From: Ipomoea triloba
Taxonomy: Eukaryota > Streptophyta > Magnoliopsida > Solanales > Convolvulaceae
DNA length: 64,000 nt
Reading direction: 5' to 3'
Assembly: GCF_003576645.1 (NCBI RefSeq)
Contig: NC_044925.1
Location: 18,579,404 to 18,643,403, forward strand
The notes below the pieces were generated by a model, which did not search any database, was not told where the DNA came from, and worked only from the letters and a program-made list of their open reading frames with translations. Positions 35,756-46,169 of the stretch are shown piece after piece; the stretch's first letter is position 1; every line of letters begins with the position of its first letter. The position numbers and the translations under genes were made by a program.

Positions 35756-35873
35756 CCATGCATCAGGGAGGTGCAACTAAGAGATTGCGGAAAACTTAAG
35801 ACAGTGCCACATCACATCTTAAGTATGCTGGACTTTTTGAATATCACTGACTGTCCAAGTCTCAAAGTTAAAT
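34233..35873 (+). pseudogene. CC-NB-LRR (NLR) resistance pseudogene
   Basis: The coiled-coil start is good: MADALISSVVEQLINIL...ILDDAEKRS. A frameshift near 34440 follows, continuing in another frame as VDDVLDEWRT. After about 34638 the sequence jumps to EAWLLLSRKAFSKR and GLPLAACVMGSLL, so the P-loop, kinase-2 and most of NB-ARC are deleted. CFSYCAVFPKDY and LIRIWMAQ remain, then stops at 35118, 35163 and 35567 break the LRRs (LRYIDLSWNDVLEELP, LQTLDLGGC). The middle LRRs are also lost. PEWEEWEDFKQEA leads into a microsatellite, and the last LRR (REVQLRDCGKLKTVP...CPSLKVK) ends at 35873. It cannot encode a functional receptor. Confidence 0.85.
35697..35754 (+). repeat. (CAA)n(TAA)n microsatellite inside the NLR pseudogene
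   Basis: In the frame of the surrounding LRR fragments (PEWEEWEDFKQEA before, MPCIREVQLRDC after) it reads as poly-Thr then poly-Ile, so it spans the deletion point without breaking that frame. Confidence 0.85.
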
Positions 35874-36574
35874 AGATCGAGTTAAATATGTGACACTCCA
35901 GATGCCGATCAGGTGTCAAAATGGTGACGTCATTGTGCTTCCGAGTAAGGGGAGTCTTATGTACTTGTAACGTTATGGTTCGACCAACTTGATCATTTGA
36001 GCAAAAACTATTATGTTTATCTCTTTTACACTTTGAATCTCTACTACTTTGTACATTTATTTGGTTTGATGTGAATGTGTGAACTAAATATATGTTGAGT
36101 TGTTTACAAAAAATATATATATATATCTTGAGTTTTTGTTATATATACCTATTTATGATTATTAAAGTGTGTTTTAATAATTTTTCTATAATATAAATGA
36201 TTTGCAAGTTGTGTATATTTATCAAGCTATGTTCCTGAGGAGTTATTATGATATAATTTCTGACTATTGACTTGAGCAAGGTATCCTTTGACAGGTCTAA
36301 GCTTGTAGACTTGGGACATTAATGAACGTAAGAAAATTGTTTTTTTTTTTTTTAAAAAAAAAAAATCATCATAAAAGATTTATAGTACTTGGTGTGAGAT
36401 TTCCTGAGTAACAGTAAAAGAGTATAAAAGATAAAAGAAGATGAAAATGCTGCAGATATTATTGGAATTATCTGAACTGCATCTATTAGATTTCCTTAAT
36501 TTGAAAAAGACTTGTTTTTTTTTTTTGGTTGAGCAGGTGTTTAATAGCCTCTCACACAAACTGATTATCAACAC
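35874..36574. other. intergenic, no gene seen
   Basis: AT-rich DNA with T- and A-tracts around 36340-36365 and 36510-36526. Nothing supported. Confidence 0.3.
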
Positions 36575-37614
36575 CCAGACTCTGTTTGGCAGAGCTTATT
36601 TAGGAGCTTATAGCTTATTTTAAGCTACTAATAAGCTATAAGCTCTGTTTGGTAATGTTCCCAAAATAAGCTAGTAGTTAAAATAAGAGCTTATTTTGAA
36701 ACGCTACTTGGGGTAGCTTTTCAAAAATAAGCTAGTAGCTTTTTAACTTTTTTCCATCTTTATCCTTATTATTTTAAATTTAAAATTATTTAAATTGTAT
36801 GAAGATGTCCTTTTTAGTCTTTTTACATTTATCAGTTTATCAAAAAGCTAATTTTACCAAACACTTTTAAGCATAACAACTAGCTTAACAGCTCTTCAGA
36901 TTTCAGCTTCGAGCTTATAGATTTTCAGTTTTCAGCTACTTTTCAGCTTTCAGCTACATTTTCAGCTAGGTTTGCCAAACATAGCCCCAGACTCTGTTTC
37001 GCAGAGCTTATTTAGAAGCTTATAGCTTATTTTAAGTTACTAATAAGCTATAAGCTTTGTTTGGTAATATTCTCAAAATAAACTAGTAGCTTAAAATAAG
37101 AGCTTATTTTGAAACGCTACTTGGAGTAACTTTTCAAAATAAGCTAGTAGCTTTTTAACTTTTTTCCATCTTTATCCTTATTATTTTAAATAAATGACAT
37201 CCTTTACCCCTCTCAATTAAAACCCTTTTGACATTTTATTTTCATTATGTTTGGTTGTAATTTCAGTTTGATATTTATGTTTGAACTAATCTTATAAATT
37301 ATAAATATTTTTTTTTTACTTTATATATTTTCAAATATATGTTCTTACTTTATATTTTATTTAAATATATTGATTTCATTATTTTATATTAATATATAAA
37401 CAAACTTATTTAAATTTAAAATTATTTAAATTGTATGAAGATGTCTTTTTTAGTCTTTTTATATTTATCAACTTATCAAAAAGCTAATTTTACCAAACAC
37501 TTTTAAGCATAATAGCTCTTCAGATTTCAGCTTCGAGCTTATAGCTTTTTCAGTTTTCAGCTACTTTTCAGCTTTCAGCTACCTATTCAGCTAGATTTGC
37601 CAAACATAGCCCCA
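36575..37614. mobile_element. two abutting copies of a 'TGTTTGGCAGAGCTTA' MITE
   Basis: Copy A is about 36575-36987 and copy B about 36988-37614. Each begins ACTCTGTTT(G/C)(G/C)CAGAGC and ends TTTGCCAAACATAGCCCC. Both carry AATAAGCTATAAGCT palindromes and clusters of TTTCAGCTA near the right end. Copy B has an extra AT-rich segment at about 37200-37400. No ORF. Confidence 0.6.
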
Positions 37615-38169
37615 ATGTTGTTCCCGAACACAGTGGCGGTTTTTATATTGGTTGTTGCCAAGTTTCCTCATATGCACAAAGTTCGCATCTTTGGGATCAA
37701 TGCAGATTAGTGAGCTGAGTGTTTGGTTCCACTATAAAGTATGAATTCCAAGTGATCCATTATATTTTGACGTCCTCTCGCGAGTAAATTGAGAATGCCC
37801 CTGTACAGAACAGAGGATGCATGTTTGAATTGGAAAGGGTCTATATTATGTAAAAACCAAGGGCTCTCTTGTGGGGGTTGTTCTTGTGGGGGTTGTTCCT
37901 TATATGAACTCAACTCATATTTTGTACCTGCAGCCTCAACTATTGAAACTTGAAACTCCCAACAATTTAAGAAATTTTATTTCACAATTCACTCAACATT
38001 GTTTCTAACGATTTAACATTACACAGCCTTTACTTTTGTTATTTTTATTGAGTATGAATGTTTTAATATAATATATTTTACAATTATATTATTGAAGTAT
38101 TATATTATAAGTTTAATGTAGGTATGTAATATTAATTAGCATGTACATTTTTTAAAAAAATTGAAATAA

Positions 38170-38771
38170 GGTTTAAATTGGCCACTGAACGTAACCTGAA
38201 AGTGCAATTAGACCACTGAACGAAAAAAATGTGCAATTAGACCACTGAACACTCCAAATGCATGCAATTTCACCTGATAGCATGTTACCTTCTATTTCAT
38301 CAGGTTGCTTGCTTACATGGATGATGATGTGACATTTTAAATAATTTTTAATAATAAATATAAAAATTAAAAATTAAAAAAAATATTAATTTTTAAATAT
38401 TTTAATATTAATATTTTAATATTTTTATTTTTAAAGTATATTATTTAATAAATATTAAAAATTAAAATTAAAAATTAAAAAATATTAATTTTTAATATTT
38501 TTTAATATTAATATTTTTAAATATTTTTATTAATTTTTTAATATTTTCAATTAATTTTTAATTTTTAATTCTAAAGTTTATTATTAAAAAAATATTTTAA
38601 AATGCCAACTCACCATCTATGTAAGCATGCAACCTGATGAAATGGAAGGTAACCTGCTATCAGGTGAAATTGCATGCATTTGGAGTGTTAAGTGACCTAA
38701 TTGCACATTTTTTTTCATTCAGTGACCTAATTGCACTTTTAGGTTACGTTCAGTGGCCAATTTGAACCTTA
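38170..38771. mobile_element. foldback (MULE-like) element with ~180-bp TIRs
   Basis: The left arm (38170-38345) and the reverse complement of the right arm (38595-38771) are nearly identical, sharing AATTGGCCACTGAACGTAAC, AAATGCATGCAATTTCACC and TTTCATCAGGTTGC. The centre is AT-rich with TTAATATT repeats. Flanks contain similar AAAAAAATT and AACAAAATT, a possible 9-bp duplication with one mismatch. No transposase. Confidence 0.65.
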
Positions 38772-38789
38772 TTCTAACAAAATTTTAAA

Positions 38790-39328
38790 ATTTAGCGACG
38801 AACAAATATTGTAATAAATGCGTAGCTAAAAATAAAATTAAAAAATACTAACGAAATAGCGACGGAAAAATCCGTAGTTAACATTAGCGACGAATAATTT
38901 TGTCACTAAATTGTTGGTAAATGGCATCAAATTCAAATAATAAAAACAAATTAGCGACAATAAATTCCGTCGCTAAAAACAGACGGACCATAGCGACGGA
39001 TATTTTAGTCGTTACGTCTATTCCCTTGCAAAGTTCGTCACCAGATCGTCGTGGTAGGAGTCTACCAACGGAATTTTTGTGGCTACCATTTCCGTCGCCA
39101 TTTCCTCGCAAATTTCAGCGTCAAAACCATCGTGGGAAGAAATATAGCGACCGATTCTTTTTATATCCGTCGCTAAATCTAGCGACGGAAATAAATTGTG
39201 TCTGTGAATTCTAGCGACGCTCATTTTAGCGTCGAGGGAAATCCGTCACTAACAATTTAGTGACGTATTTTTTCTATTTAGCGACGAAAATTGTCCATCG
39301 TTATTTTCACTTTTTTTTTTTTGTAGTG
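38790..39328. mobile_element. second CACTA-type terminus (GCGACGGA family)
   Basis: Ends in TTTTTTTTTGTAGTG at about 39328, the reverse complement of CACTACAAAAA. Before it the motif TAGCGACGGA/TCCGTCGCTA recurs at least ten times in both orientations. It is a different family from the terminus at 33736. The other end is not seen. Confidence 0.5.
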
Positions 39329-39344
39329 GGTTGCGAGTACCAGG

Positions 39345-40020
39345 AAGCATGGGGTTCGACGGAGAAGAGCTTAGTTTCAACGATCTCTCTTCTATTTTTT
39401 CACGGTCGTGTAGCCGTGGTAAATCGGCGGTGAAGCAGCGTCATAGGTGCAGCTGGTTGTGACGCTGCGAACACGACAACATGGTCTCCTTCGGCGGTGA
39501 TAGCAACGTCAAAAATATTATTCATGCGAAACTTGAAGTTGATCAAAACTGATGATGAGATGACTATGATAAGGATGGTGAATATCATCCTAATGATTTA
39601 GAGGAACACGACTTTTCGTCAGTTCCCCACGGACGGCGCCATTGATAGTGTAAATTGATTTGGGATGTACGGATCAATCAACTACCATAGTGTATAATGT
39701 ATATATGATGATATGTGAACTGATGAAGATGAGAAAAATGGTAGAAATGAGAGAAATGGCTTAGTGAAGCCAATACTTTGTGTGTTGTATTGTGAATGAC
39801 CAACATTGAATGAATTACAAGGAAGGGTTAGGGCCCTTATATAATTACAGGACTGACTTTTCAGGAATATAATATTTTTTAAAGGACACTTGACCTTTCA
39901 GGAATATAATAATACATCAAATATACACTTTGGATTCTTACATGTAGTCCTTGAAGTATTTGCCCATCAACCATATTTTACAATATTACTTAAAACTTAA
40001 TAATATAGGAGTGTTTTAGG
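39345..40020. repeat. LTR-retrotransposon-like segment
   Basis: Contains TTCCCCACGGACGGCGCCAT (39617-39636), a phrase common in plant LTR elements, followed by AT-rich leader-like DNA. No ORF. Limits and family not determined. Confidence 0.3.
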
Positions 40021-40249
40021 CGAGAATTTAAAATGGAAGATATTGTTTTTATTAATAGTATAGATTATTGTGTATACAAAATTGTTAAAAACTTGTAAAC
40101 CTTATTTCAAGTTATTTGTTATTAATATTTTTTCGTGTAGTTATGCAAATATATCTTAATTTCATGTAGGGCTAATTTTTGTTGCTATATCTCAGACCTA
40201 TAAAATGATAGGACCGGAATTGAACAGAAAAACTGTTGGTGGAGTAGCC

Positions 40250-40646
40250 ATTAATGGTGGAGATGGTCGGTTCAACCTTAGAGCCTCCAAGATTCTTGCT
40301 TCCTTTTCACTGAGTTAGATCCCTGTTTTCCTGTTTACTTTGCTCAATTTGAGCTTCGATTTCTATGAACTTGTCTTACAGCCCTGCTTAATCTGTTCTT
40401 CTACAGTGAGTTGGGTATCCATGGTGAAGGTTGCCCAGTAGGCTCTGATACCAAAATGTAATGCCCTAGAATTTTCGAAGGATTTAAATAAGAGAAAAGG
40501 AAAGAGTGCAGGAGGGGAGAAAAAGAGGTAAAGAACAGAACATGAAAGCAGGGAGAAACAACAAAGAATGAAATGAGAGAAAGATAACATCATAGCAATT
40601 TCATTAACATCAAGCATATATATCCCATTTCACATCCTGCCAATCC
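40250..40646 (-). mobile_element. LTR end, tRNA-Met primer site and gag start downstream of PMEI copy 1
   Basis: On the minus strand, TTAATGAAATTG and a pyrimidine-rich leader are followed by TTTTGGTATCAGAGCC (about 40445-40460), the initiator-tRNA primer site. Next comes a gag-like start MDTQLTVEEQIKQ (from about 40422). The PMEI transcript would run straight into this. The same arrangement follows PMEI copy 2. Confidence 0.6.
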
Positions 40647-41282
40647 TTAGATACCAGAATGTGTAATTTGGTCCTGATGCTGACCCCAACCTAGCCTGAA
40701 AAGCACCAGAGTTACATTGAATGACTCACTCCCACCTGACCGGTGCCTCAACAGATGCTTAATCTCGCTCGCAGTCGTAGCGTCAGCCGATGCAACAGCT
40801 CCACTAAGAGCATCAAAACACGTCTCGTGGTTCCTCACCACGCCGCGTAACAAATCCGTCATGCCTTGGGCTTGTGACGGATCCTCAAGCGTGTCTCGGC
40901 ACTTAATCACTTGAAAGGTTCGAAACAAGATGTTCTTGTTCTCCCGGATGAGAGCTTCGCAGGATTCCAAGGCGGAAAGCATTGGGTGATCAGGCGACAC
41001 ACAACACGGCCACTTCCAAAGTCTATAGAAAGCGTGGTTGACTGCGGGGTAGAACACTAGCTGTGTGAGGAAAAACGAATAATCAAATGATTTCCGGGCG
41101 AAGTCATGGAAGGTGAAGCCGTCCATCACCACTGGCCCGAAGCCGCAGAATGCCGGGCTTGCAGTGGCGTTGCATATGGACTCCGGCGAGGTCAAGGCTG
41201 AGGGCCCGACGGTGAATGCATTATTGCCCGGAATCAAGAGAAACAAAGCACTGATAATGCAGGCTATACAAATTTCATTCAT
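40647..41282 (-). CDS. PMEI/invertase-inhibitor-like secreted protein, copy 1
   Basis: 211 residues from MNEICIAC. An in-frame ATG at 41351 is rejected because the TATA box (41342-41348) lies inside that extension. A signal peptide (IACIISALFLLIPGNNA) is followed by a stand-alone PMEI domain with the expected Cys: SICNAT...PAFC, ALESCEAL and NHETCFDAL. The stretch TFQVIKCRD adds a further Cys. Such proteins act in the apoplast and inhibit pectin methylesterase or acid invertase; which one cannot be told. It is intronless and shares most residues with copies 2 and 3. Downstream it abuts an LTR fragment, with a small deletion of the 3' UTR compared with copy 2. Confidence 0.8.
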   Translation of the reverse strand: MNEICIACIISALFLLIPGNNAFTVGPSALTSPESICNATASPAFCGFGPVVMDGFTFHDFARKSFDYSFFLTQLVFYPAVNHAFYRLWKWPCCVSPDHPMLSALESCEALIRENKNILFRTFQVIKCRDTLEDPSQAQGMTDLLRGVVRNHETCFDALSGAVASADATTASEIKHLLRHRSGGSESFNVTLVLFRLGWGQHQDQITHSGI

Positions 41283-41341
41283 TTTCTTCTTTTTTTTTGC
41301 CGTACCACACTTTTGTGTAGGGCAATGCATTTTTCGTCTTA

Positions 41342-41348
41342 ATTTATA
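41342..41348 (-). promoter_or_regulatory. TATA box of PMEI-like copy 1
   Basis: TATAAAT on the minus strand, about 60 bp before the chosen ATG, conserved at the same distance in copies 2 and 3. Confidence 0.6.
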
Positions 41349-41439
41349 CATGTGCTTGGTCTGGGTTTAGTTTGGCAAATTTTTCCGTTGACCATTGTAC
41401 ATATTGCTGTGATCCAGGAATATACTAAATTTTTTTTTT

Positions 41440-41575
41440 TTTTGAATATACTAAAAATTTTTAATATACTAAAAATTATTATTTGTGTACTGAATGTATA
41501 TTATTTTATAGTATACAAAATAATGTATTTTAATATTTAAATAATATATTTTATGGTCTACATAACTATCTGAAT
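41440..41575. repeat. AT-rich ~20-bp repeat element upstream of PMEI copy 1
   Basis: Repeats of TGTACTGAATGTATATTATT and AATAATGTATTTTAATA. It is present in the matching place of copy 3 (60090-60400) and absent from copy 2. A related unlinked copy is at 51270-51445. Confidence 0.5.
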
Positions 41576-41880
41576 TATGATGTATGAAATAATGATTGAG
41601 TTTAATTCAAAAAGTATATAATATATTAATATAGGGTTCTTGACTTTTATGTGTAGAAATTAATATATTACCATTATAAATTACAATGTATGTGCATCTA
41701 TAATTATATATAGTTGTTGAGTTTTGGACAGAGGTGTTAGAGGTTAGCAATAGCATTCATTGCCGCCTTTGGTAAGGTACTAAAGATTAATTAATGCAAT
41801 AATATATTTTATTCATCTAATGGCTTTATTTTATATATTACCTACCTAGTGTAATTCTGTTGGTCTTGTGTGGATGGTAA
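41576..41880. repeat. PMEI duplication unit, upstream flank copy 1
   Basis: It shares AATAATGATTGAGTTTA, TTTGGACAGAGGTGTTAGAG and TTACC.ACCTAGTGTAATT with 45890-46165, and in split form with 60405-60517 plus 62577-62740. This fixes the upstream extent of the duplicated block. Confidence 0.75.
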
Positions 41881-42132
41881 AAAGTTTAGAGGGCGGTGAA
41901 TGGACTCTTCTACAATCTCAAGCTAGAGTGTGATAGTTTCAAAGTTGAGAGATTTCACATTTTGTACCCAAGAATGATAAAGTTTGAGACAACCTTTGGT
42001 TAAATACTTAAATGTAAGATGCTCATCAAGTCCTTTTATCCATATTAGAACTTTATTTTTTATCAGTAGTCAATCACTCAATCAGTCATGAAGCATATGT
42101 GCAATTTACTAATATATATATATATATATATA

Positions 42133-42296
42133 TATCATACTATTGACCCTGTTACATGTAGTATCTGTCCATATACTATCTCAACTTACTGAAGCCCAAC
42201 GAATCAACATTGTTCCACTGAGGCTTGAACCCATGACCTCCCACTCGGGAGAATCACTTCATGCCGCTTGACCACAAGGTCTTTGGCATTTATTAA
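42133..42296 (-). repeat. tRNA-derived SINE
   Basis: On the minus strand AAGACCTTGTGGTCAAGCGG (A box) and TCATGGGTTCAAGCC (B box) are spaced as in a tRNA head. The body ends near a (TA)n run at 42114-42134. Confidence 0.65.
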
Positions 42297-43245
42297 TATA
42301 TTTGAATAGGCGAACCTAACAACAATTAGTCGACCACTAATATGAATTCAACAGAAATTTTATTCGAGCTACCCAACACGTCGAGTTGAGATCTGCACAA
42401 TGAATCAGCAAATAAATTATGTCAAACTTTAAATTAGATTTATTATTGTCAACAGATTAATTAAATTTAAAATATTCGCACTCTGCATTCATCACAACTA
42501 ACTCATCTATTTGAATTTCAACAAATCGATCATTTGATGATATTCTTTGACCTAAGGAATTAATTTACTCCAAGTCTTATTATATTAGATGAGAAAAAGT
42601 TGGTATGTCCAAATAAAAAGCATAGTCCGTGTCAATTGACATTTAAAAGAATAAATCATACTTTAATATAATACATCACATTAAAAAATTAGAATATATT
42701 TTAAACAAAAAAATAATTACACTTATAGTCATCGACTATATATTATGGTTTTATCACATTATATCACTGATTTTTATTTGCTAGCTTGTCACTATCGATG
42801 TTTCGTCTAAAGAAGGATAGCATGTAATTTTATCATTCAATTATAAGTACGTGAGGAGTAAGGAGAGAAATCACATATTGAGACAAGAAGTTTAAATGAT
42901 AAAACTTTATCTTAGTCACTTTTTATTGTGACAAATAAATGAAAGTTATGAATATAATGAGACAAAATTAAAAGAGTATGACTAATAAATTAATTGTGGT
43001 TTCTTCAAAAAAAAAAAATTTAATTGTGGCAATGCTACCATAATAATCAATAACTAAAATTGGAATTTGATCATTGGTAAAATGCGTCTTGAATTCAAAC
43101 CTATTGGGTAAATATTTGCAATAATTGTGGTTGAATACATGTGTCCGCCTTGTAATTAAAGTGATCATAATCTGATTAAATTTGTCAAAATTATATATTA
43201 AACTCGTCATCTAATTTCCAAGTACAATTCACCAAAGTTGTAATC
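42297..43245. repeat. duplicated block B, copy 1
   Basis: Begins TAGGCGAACCTAACAAC with ATTAGTCGACCACTAATATG and continues non-coding. It is closely matched by 58194-58985. It precedes PMEI copy 2 here and PMEI copy 3 there, so block B plus PMEI formed one duplicated segment. Confidence 0.75.
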
Positions 43246-43299
43246 CAAGGCTATAGTGAATGTCTTAGCATAAGTAACACGGATAGTAACTCTCATTTG

Positions 43300-43660
43300 T
43301 AAACTTGGACTCACAGTAGCAAAAGCACCTCTATTTTGGTGTAACAATTGTACTGTGGTGTTGCTTATCTAAGTGTGAATTTCATTTTCATACCGAAAAC
43401 CAAACATGTAGAAACATACTACCATTTCGTTCGTGACAAGGTAGTATCAAAGGAGTTACAAGTGAACTACATCTCTACAAGGGACCAATTAACTACCAGA
43501 CATTTTCACCAAACTACTCCCACAATTAGATTTAACCTTTTAAAATACAAGCTCAATGTTCTCTCTAACAACGTAACTTTAAGCTTGAGATTATGTATTA
43601 GGACTTTGTATTTTATCAAACTTAAAACTCATTTTTCTTTTTGTGTATTATTGTAACTCT
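43300..43660 (+). mobile_element. Ty1/copia 3' remnant
   Basis: Readable pieces KTKHVETYYHFVRDKVVSKE and LQVNYISTRDQL match the end of a copia RNase H region. Truncated and frameshifted. It is absent from the matching place in the 58-59 kb copy, so it inserted in, or after, one duplicate. Confidence 0.6.
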
Positions 43661-43699
43661 TCCTTCACTAGTCATGTCTTAGCTATATGATTAATTCTT

Positions 43700-43702
43700 G
43701 TA

Positions 43703-43749
<47 letters not shown>

Positions 43750-44745
43750 CTAATCCTGTATGTACTCTAAAAATATGATTTCGATACCGAAATCGAACCG
43801 TGGCCATGACTAGTGCACACACTTAAGGTAATGCATCCTGTTTCCACTTGAGAGAGTGGAGGTTTGTGGTGAGTTTAGTAGCGAGTTGCTGTTCACTCGA
43901 GGCTCACTGAGATGATGTTCCTTCTTCACTAGTGTCTAGTGATATGTGTTCCTCCATATGAGAATGTGATACTTGGAAATACTTTGGAAATGTACTTGAT
44001 CTGAGATCCTCAAGATTTATATATATACTTATGTTATATATGATATTTGAAAATGATATCTTACACTTCTCTACGTATATGCATATATACCTGCTATATA
44101 AAGAAATGAGACTTCGAGAATGATTACTTATATATAAATATATATACTCTTTTACTGTGTGAGCTCTCTACTCTTATGATATTATATCCCTATATCCTTA
44201 CTTAAATCTTCCCTTTAAATCATGTTGATATTTTGAACTTGAGTAAGTTTGTGATTTCTTGACTATCTTAAATGTGGAACGTTTTGATAAAGTGTGTGTC
44301 TTATGACTTTAGTAACATAACCCTATTTTTGTAAAAAATTATAAATGTACATATTTTACAGGGTGGAATGAACCTTGCTTAGCATTTTTGTGCTAACTTT
44401 GTGTTTTTTTTTTTTGGTATACCTTTGAGCTTATTATTTTCAGGTCTGGAGTTATGATTGCCTTCGAGAGCGCTTACTAGTTGTGGTAGACTTCTCTTAG
44501 AATCCCTACTGTTGAATTGACTCTTTATAGTTGTTGTAATGAAAGTTATGGCTTTGGTTGTGTTGGATCTTTTAGACGTTATGAGTTTCCTTTACCTTCT
44601 AGACTTACCTTTTTGGGAAGTTTGTAAAGTTAACTTGTTATGGGTCTTATAGAAATTCGTATTTTATAGTAGTTGTTTTGGTTGTAACTTGGCATCTATC
44701 TAAGATGGGTAGATGCGGCCGTAACACTCCCTCAGACTTCGAGGA
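43700..44745. repeat. LTR-like segment
   Basis: Starts after a (TA)n run (43707-43742) and ends GCGGCCGTAACA just before the PMEI copy 2 block. There is no ORF. Composition and end resemble a solo LTR of a gypsy-type element, but the paired end and target duplication were not found. Confidence 0.3.
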
Positions 44746-44749
44746 TGAT

Positions 44750-45141
44750 TAATCTAACTTAAAGCCTCCAAGATTAATCTTGTTGTCATTTCACTGAGTT
44801 GAACCCTGTTTCCTGTTTAATTACTTTGAGCTTCAATTTCTATAAACTTGTCTTGGAGCTGCTTAATATGTTGTTGTACAGTGAGTTGGGTGCCCAGTAG
44901 GCTTTTTGATACCAAAATGTAAATCCCTAGGATTTTCGAAGGATTTAAATAAAAGGAGAAAAGGAAAGAGTGCACATGAAAGCAGGAAGAAACAACAGAG
45001 CTGAGAATGAAAAGAGAGAAAGATAACAATTTCATTAACATCCCATTTCACATCCTGCCAATCCTTAAATACAAAACATAAATAAAATAATACAATACTT
45101 AATAACTAACTCAGCTCCTAAATATAAGGCTTTTGATGAAG
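44750..45141 (-). mobile_element. gag start, primer site and LTR end downstream of PMEI copy 2
   Basis: Same arrangement as 40250-40646: a gag-like LTVQQHIKQLQDKFIEIEAQ, then a decayed TTTGGTATCAAAAAGCC primer site (TATCAGAGCC in copy 1), the pyrimidine-rich leader, TTAATGAAATTG, and the PMEI 3' region. A stretch around 45050-45140 missing from copy 1 is kept here and in copy 3. Confidence 0.55.
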
Positions 45142-45777
45142 TCAGGGTGCAGAATGTGTAATTTGGTCCTGATGTTGACCCCAACCTAGCCTGAAAAGCA
45201 CCAGAGTTGCATTGAATGACTCACTCCCAATTGACCGGTGACTCAACATATCCTTAATCTCGCTAGCAGTCCTATCATCAGCTGATGCAGCAGCTCCAGT
45301 AAGAGCATCAAAACACGTCTCGTGGTTCCTCACCACGCTGCGTAACAAATCCGTAATGCATTGGGCTTGTGACGGATCCTCAAGCTTGTCTCTGCACTTA
45401 ATCACTTGAAAGGTTTGAAACAAGATCTTCTTGTTCTCCCGGATGAGATCGTCGCAGGATTCCAGGGCGGCATAAAACATTCGGTTCTCGAGTGGCACAC
45501 AACTCGGCCACTTCCAATGTCTATAGAAAGCGTTGTCGACTACGGGGTAGAACACTCGCTCCATCAGGAAAAACGAATAATGAAATGATCTCCGGGCGAT
45601 GTCATGGAAGCTGCAGCCGTCCATCGGCTTTATGCGGCAGAATGCGGGGCTTGGATTGGCGTTGCATATGGACTCCGGCGAGGTCAAGGCTGAGGGCCCG
45701 ACGGTGAATGCATTATTGCCCGGAATCAAGAGAAACAAAGCACTGATAATAATGCAGGCTATACAAATTTCATTCAT
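45142..45777 (-). CDS. PMEI/invertase-inhibitor-like secreted protein, copy 2
   Basis: 211 residues from MNEICIAC, with the signal peptide CIIISALFLLIPGNNAF. The PMEI-type Cys are SICNAN...PAFC, ALESCDDL and NHETCFDAL; a Cys in DGCSFHD and one in IKCRD are additional. It is most like copy 1 (same N-terminus and C-terminal GWGQHQDQITHS). The start was chosen as in copy 1 because TATAAAT at 45831-45837 precludes the upstream ATG. It is likely an apoplastic inhibitor of pectin methylesterase or invertase. Intact. Confidence 0.8.
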   Translation of the reverse strand: MNEICIACIIISALFLLIPGNNAFTVGPSALTSPESICNANPSPAFCRIKPMDGCSFHDIARRSFHYSFFLMERVFYPVVDNAFYRHWKWPSCVPLENRMFYAALESCDDLIRENKKILFQTFQVIKCRDKLEDPSQAQCITDLLRSVVRNHETCFDALTGAAASADDRTASEIKDMLSHRSIGSESFNATLVLFRLGWGQHQDQITHSAP

Positions 45778-45830
45778 TTTCTTTTTTGCCGTACCACAAT
45801 TTTGTGTAGGGCAATGCATTATTTTTCTTA

Positions 45831-45837
45831 ATTTATA
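45831..45837 (-). promoter_or_regulatory. TATA box of PMEI-like copy 2
   Basis: TATAAAT on the minus strand, about 55 bp before the ATG, conserved with copies 1 and 3. Confidence 0.6.
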
Positions 45838-45889
45838 CATGTGCTTGGTCTGGATTTATTCTGGCAAATTTTTCGGTTGACCATGATAT

Positions 45890-46165
45890 ATGCAATAATG
45901 ATTGAGTTTAGTTTAAAAAGCATATAATATATTAGTATAGGGGTTTGACTTTTATGTGTAGAAACTAATATATATATTACCATTATAAATTACAATGTGC
46001 ATCTATAATTATATATAGTTGTTGAGTTTTGGACAGAGGTGTTAGAGGTTAGCATCCATTGCCACCTTTGGTAAGGTACTAAAGATTAATTAAAGCAATA
46101 ACATATTTTATCCAGCTAATGGCTATATTTTATATATTACCGACCTAGTGTAATTTTGTTGGTCT
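45890..46165. repeat. PMEI duplication unit, upstream flank copy 2
   Basis: Close match to 41576-41880 but without the AT-rich 20-bp-repeat element between it and the gene. Confidence 0.75.
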
Positions 46166-46169
46166 TGTA

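Noticed and set aside
41283..41351. Upstream in-frame ATG (MYKLR...) of the PMEI-like genes
   Set aside because: In all three copies the extension spans the conserved TATAAAT and the likely transcription start, so it is promoter sequence.
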